From Diadema setosum (lineage: Eukaryota > Echinodermata > Echinoidea > Diadematoida > Diadematidae), in the NCBI GenBank assembly GCA_033980235.1, contig CM067070.1, positions 22,590,199-22,654,198 on the forward strand: a DNA stretch of 64,000 nucleotides, written 5' to 3'. Below are positions 60,326-64,000 of the stretch, piece by piece (the stretch's first letter is position 1; each line of letters begins with the position of its first letter). Position numbers and translations under genes: made by a program. The notes below the pieces were generated by a model. That model saw only the letters and a program-made list of their open reading frames with translations, made no database searches and had not been told where the DNA came from.

Positions 60326-60650
60326 ATTTCTTCAGTTTTGTGACCCCTTATGTGCCTAACCACTCAGCCTAACTTTGTATGAGTTATATGATCATCAACA
60401 TTCAGCAATTCTTCTAAACTTGACTGATGTATAGTTCTAAAGTTAGGAAGCTCATTCAGATGTAGCAATGTGCCTCATCAGTCTAACAGGAGGGTCATGG
60501 TGGAGCAGGGAGGGAGCTGTAGGGATTAAGAGGATTTGGTAAATCTGTATTCATTGACGAATAGTTTTTCAGACATCAGTGCTAATTGGTGAAGAAAGTG
60601 CTCATACAAGGGTGTTTGACAATTGGCAAACAAAGCACAATAAGGGTTAA

Positions 60651-61008
60651 AGGTTCTGTTTACCTTTGGGAGCAATGATTTGAAAAATGTTCAAGATATC
60701 ACATTTGATGCATATAAGTAGGTTAGTTGTATCACAAAACGTCCTACCAAATAAAATTTTAGCATAAAGCCTAGAATATAAGGAGATATCACTATTTTTC
60801 TCATTAAACCATAACTGTAAATGGTTTAATCTGAAAACATTTTTATTTTAACTATTGTTCACATTTTGTATATTTAACAATAATTAAAATTGATTACACT
60901 GGTTCAAATTTTTACATTGGTTGTTTCTATCCCTAACTCACATTTTAGAACTATTTTGAAGCACTAATGCTGGGTTTTTGTTTCATCTGCAAGTGGTAAA
61001 TTATGCCT
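60651..61008 (+). mobile_element. TTAA-flanked MITE, family K1, copy 3
   Basis: AGGTTCTGTTTACC...ATGCCT between TTAA at 60647-60650 and 61009-61012. Nearly collinear with 31818-32166. Confidence 0.88.
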
Positions 61009-61012
61009 TTAA

Positions 61013-62263
61013 TATTAAAAGATAGAGCCGTGTTCAAAGATTATGATACCTTGCTTTCAGCTTACGGAATCACTCATGTATTCACTCATGTGTCTGGTGC
61101 AAGCTTGAAAAGAGCCGCTACAAAGATCGCGTCATGTCGACACCGACAGCCAGCTTAGAAACCAGAAACGTCTGGAAGTGTGTAAACAAATCCTTTCATG
61201 TTAAATGCCTTTTCAACTGACAATGAGTTGAGAATATATGTGTATTTATGTCTGCATGTGTGTGTGTGGGTGTGTGTGTGTCAGTCTGTCTGTGTGAGCA
61301 TTTTTTAAGGTTGTGAAAGGGGGGGGGGGTGTTCATCCTGCTTTTTATTTGCACTGCTGAAATGTGCAAATATTATCCATTTGATCCTATCACATCGGCA
61401 TTCATAATGATAAACCGACTTCCAACTTGTGAAAGCATCTTTATATCTCACGCTAAAAAAAGGAAACAAATCGTGCAGGCTTCTTGAATGGAAGGCAGCT
61501 AGGTTGTGATATCTGTCATATAGGAAACAGCCAGAGTGTCTCCCCATAAGAGTTAGTGACAAATTTGGCAGCTTGGTAGCTAGACACCACCCACTTCTTC
61601 ACTTTTCAATTGAAGTTGTCCACCCCAAGCACACACAGTTCATACAACTGATCCCCATTCAAGACCAGTAGCACTGTAACAGTTTAGCTGGAAGTGTGCT
61701 GTGATTCAGCCATCTCATTTTGTACAGATACAAAAAAAAAACAACAAAATGCAAGCGAACAAACATCACTTTTTCATTTTCTCTGCACAATCTACATCTC
61801 CACAACATGTGCCTCAATACTCACGTTTATGGAAATGGATTTGAAATGAGAATTGGATTTATATTGCTCCTCACTACTTGTAAAGTAAAAGTTTTTTTTT
61901 TTTTTTTTTTCATATGGATAGAAATTTGTATGCTGGTATAAAACTAACTCTGTGTACAGTAGGTCCTACTTTGTATGTCATTATGTGACTTGTACATTTA
62001 GAACATGACATGGGTAATATACAGGGTATGATATATTTTTGTTGTCTTTTAAATGCATCCAGTGACTCCAGCAGTCCATAGTAAGATTTTGTGACAAATT
62101 TGGTTGCAATTATTACTTGCATAATATGTATATAGTCAACAATTCAACGATTGAGCATATTTATATCAATGAATGACTGAAATAAATTCACAATTTTATT
62201 CAAATTGCTTTCTAGATCTCTCCTCACACTTTTCTTTTTTTTTTGCAAGTAAAATGTTTGAAT

Positions 62264-62306
<43 letters not shown>

Positions 62307-63397
62307 CAATTCAACAAAATCCAATTCCAGGACCATTCAGAGATAGTGTGGAAGTAGCAGAATGAAATAGGCTACTTTTGATAGCTCACCTGGCATGTCA
62401 GAAGTATAATTCATTAATTCATTCAACGCAATTACAAGCATGAAGGAACGTACATGAATGAAAATTGATCAGGTGATAGTTTTATGGTACTTCTGTAATA
62501 AGAAGTGCTATATATTTCTGTAAGATTTCAAGCATGATATAGAATGATGTTCATACCTCAAAATCTCGGGAGAAAAGACAAATTCCTTACTTTCTCTGAG
62601 GGGCAGATTTAATTTTTGCTTGATAGTAAATTGCATATACCTTGTCACATAGTTTTAAGTATCAAATTTTGATCTTAAGCACAGTGAATAAAAGACAAAC
62701 ATAGGAAGCTGTTTGTTTCATAAGTTGAATGTGAAATGGGGTTCCTATCTTCTTAATGGTTGCAGGAGGTTGTCTGATTTTTTTCTTTTCTTTTTTAGCC
62801 TGTCACTCCGATGGCACAAAATACAAAGATAACTACTGGTAATAATCAAACTAATCACAAATAGAATCATAGGCAACAAAGCTGTGGATTCACTTTTACT
62901 TTCATGGAGTGTTATATTTTATGACAGGTCCTTTAAATCATTATTGTTCCTATACAGTTGCTAGGGAGCTAGGATTTGGGTCAGTGGATAACCCCTCCTT
63001 GTAACAATGCATATCCATGATAAAAATAAATGGTGCAGTGATGCGAACACTTGACTACCCTATAGTTTTGTGCTGGTACACCTGGATGTTTATCACAAAA
63101 CATCAATGTTTTGGCTATAAAAGAATGCAAACTTTTGATTGTATGGTGATAAATATCAAAAGGGATTATACTTGGGAATCTTTGTGGGGATTTGAAGTTG
63201 CCCTCTTTGTGTGTGCATGTTATTATTTAAAAAGAGTTAAAAATTTTCAATTGTATAGTGCTGCGCATTTCTAGCTGAAACATACCATCATGCATCCAGT
63301 CAGAGAGATTTGAGCTGTACTGTTTTCATGGCCCATTTGGTAATGATACCAATTTCATACTTCATCCACCTATTGTACACAATCGGAGATGGCATTC
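61013..63397. other. Intronic sequence with simple repeats
   Basis: (TG)n near 61256-61280, a T run at 61892-61909 and (GA)n at 62269-62301. No gene. Confidence 0.5.
62269..62301. repeat. (GA)n microsatellite
   Basis: About 16 perfect GA units. Confidence 0.95.
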
Positions 63398-63401
63398 TTA
63401 A

Positions 63402-63486
63402 CCCATTGAGGACGGTGTGATTTTGCTACAACATGCATTTCCCATATGCACCTGCCCAAGTATACTCAGAACTTGTCCTCAACGGG
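63402..63486. mobile_element. 85-bp TTAA-flanked element with CCC...GGG ends
   Basis: CCCATTGAGGAC...GTCCTCAACGGG between TTAA at 63398-63401 and 63487-63490. A partial second copy is at about 48095-48187. The CCC ends plus TTAA resemble piggyBac-type termini; the small size makes this tentative. Confidence 0.55.
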
Positions 63487-63517
63487 TTAAATTCTGCAAA
63501 CCAAGAGATGCAAGTTC

Positions 63518-63662
63518 TGCGTCTCGTTTTATGAAACTTGTCATCAGTGACAACTGCCACATTTTGACAAATTTGTTCTCATCCAATCATATGCAAGGAT
63601 TTCAGTATCTTATAACAACTATCAAATCTTGTTATTGATGACAAGTTTTATGAAACCGGGCC
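63518..63662. mobile_element. Hairpin MITE (TTTTATGAAACTTGTCATCA)
   Basis: The left arm cgttttatgaaacttgtcat pairs with the right arm gatgacaagttttatgaaac in reverse. Similar in design to 31019-31164. Confidence 0.65.
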
Positions 63663-64000
63663 CTGAAGAGGACTGCGCTCCAGCACGCATCAGTATGAAT
63701 CGTTCTCAGACTTCTTGCATGGCATACGCTTGGTTTGACCTAACAATACAGTTAACAAGCCTGATATTTTACGATCCATTGTGGCGCACACATGCAAAGG
63801 AGCCGCCATTCCACAAATCAAACCTGGAGATAATCCAAATCAAGCTCGGCGTTCTCGTATCACTCATGACTTTTGTCTACCTGGGACCTTGTTCGATGTC
63901 TTGCTCTTTTAATGTAATTTCCGTGTTCCAAAACAAAAGTAGAGCTTCAAAAGCTCTTAGTTGAAGAGAAAAGGAATCTGCAGTATTGTTCCAGATGAAC

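Larger units (their letters stand above)
45429..64000 (+). other. Rh gene intron 2 (open to the right edge)
   Basis: At least 18.5 kb without a recognisable Rh exon. It is filled with MITEs, one SINE and simple repeats, listed separately. A small exon could have been missed by eye. Confidence 0.6.

Overview
The window looks like eukaryotic nuclear DNA from a marine invertebrate. It is AT-rich and intron-rich, packed with microsatellites, foldback and MITE-like repeats, SINEs and retroelement fragments, with no operons. The host genes and the repeat styles (repeats ending in a cctccgcc/ggaggc hairpin, cgcgaaaatt MITEs, TTAA-flanked MITEs) suggest an invertebrate deuterostome, most likely an echinoderm. 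That placement is inference.

Two host genes are supported, arranged head to head. On the minus strand is a complete coding sequence for a TLC-domain membrane protein of the TLCD5/TMEM136 type: three coding exons (19434-19206, 17940-17720, 15995-15606), phases 1 and 0, 279 residues. On the plus strand are the first two coding exons (27323-27479 and 45245-45428) of a Rh-type ammonium transporter. Its first intron is about 17.8 kb, and the rest of the gene appears to lie beyond the right edge. A CpG-rich stretch near 20.4-21.5 kb may be the TLCD5 promoter side, and a TATA box at 26820 may serve the Rh gene.

The most striking object lies inside Rh intron 1, at 36707-42507: a composite Penelope-like retroelement. 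It holds one copy in reverse orientation, then two in forward orientation. All three carry the same internal deletion, which removes the reverse transcriptase core and the endonuclease. Each 3' region has a compact hammerhead-ribozyme-like motif with a 4-nt palindrome in place of stem III (three identical copies). The whole composite is flanked by a 13-bp direct repeat (CAAAAGATATGAT), so it appears to have been inserted as one unit. A 1.03-kb foldback DNA transposon with TTAA target duplication later landed in the middle copy.

Other mobile DNA: the end of an LTR-retrotransposon polyprotein and its possible 3' LTR (1-2.5 kb); two neighbouring arrays of short motifs in alternating orientation (2.6-4.1 kb); two large dispersed repeats with internal tandem units (4.56-5.63 and 9.25-10.56 kb), the second loaded with TGACCTTTGACCT (DR1) motifs; at least eight TTAA-flanked elements ending AGG...CCT; several CGCGAAA- and GTTATAACGA-type MITEs; two tRNA-derived SINEs; a CR1/Jockey-like non-LTR fragment; and many simple repeats, including a 455-bp purine tract at 56.07-56.52 kb.
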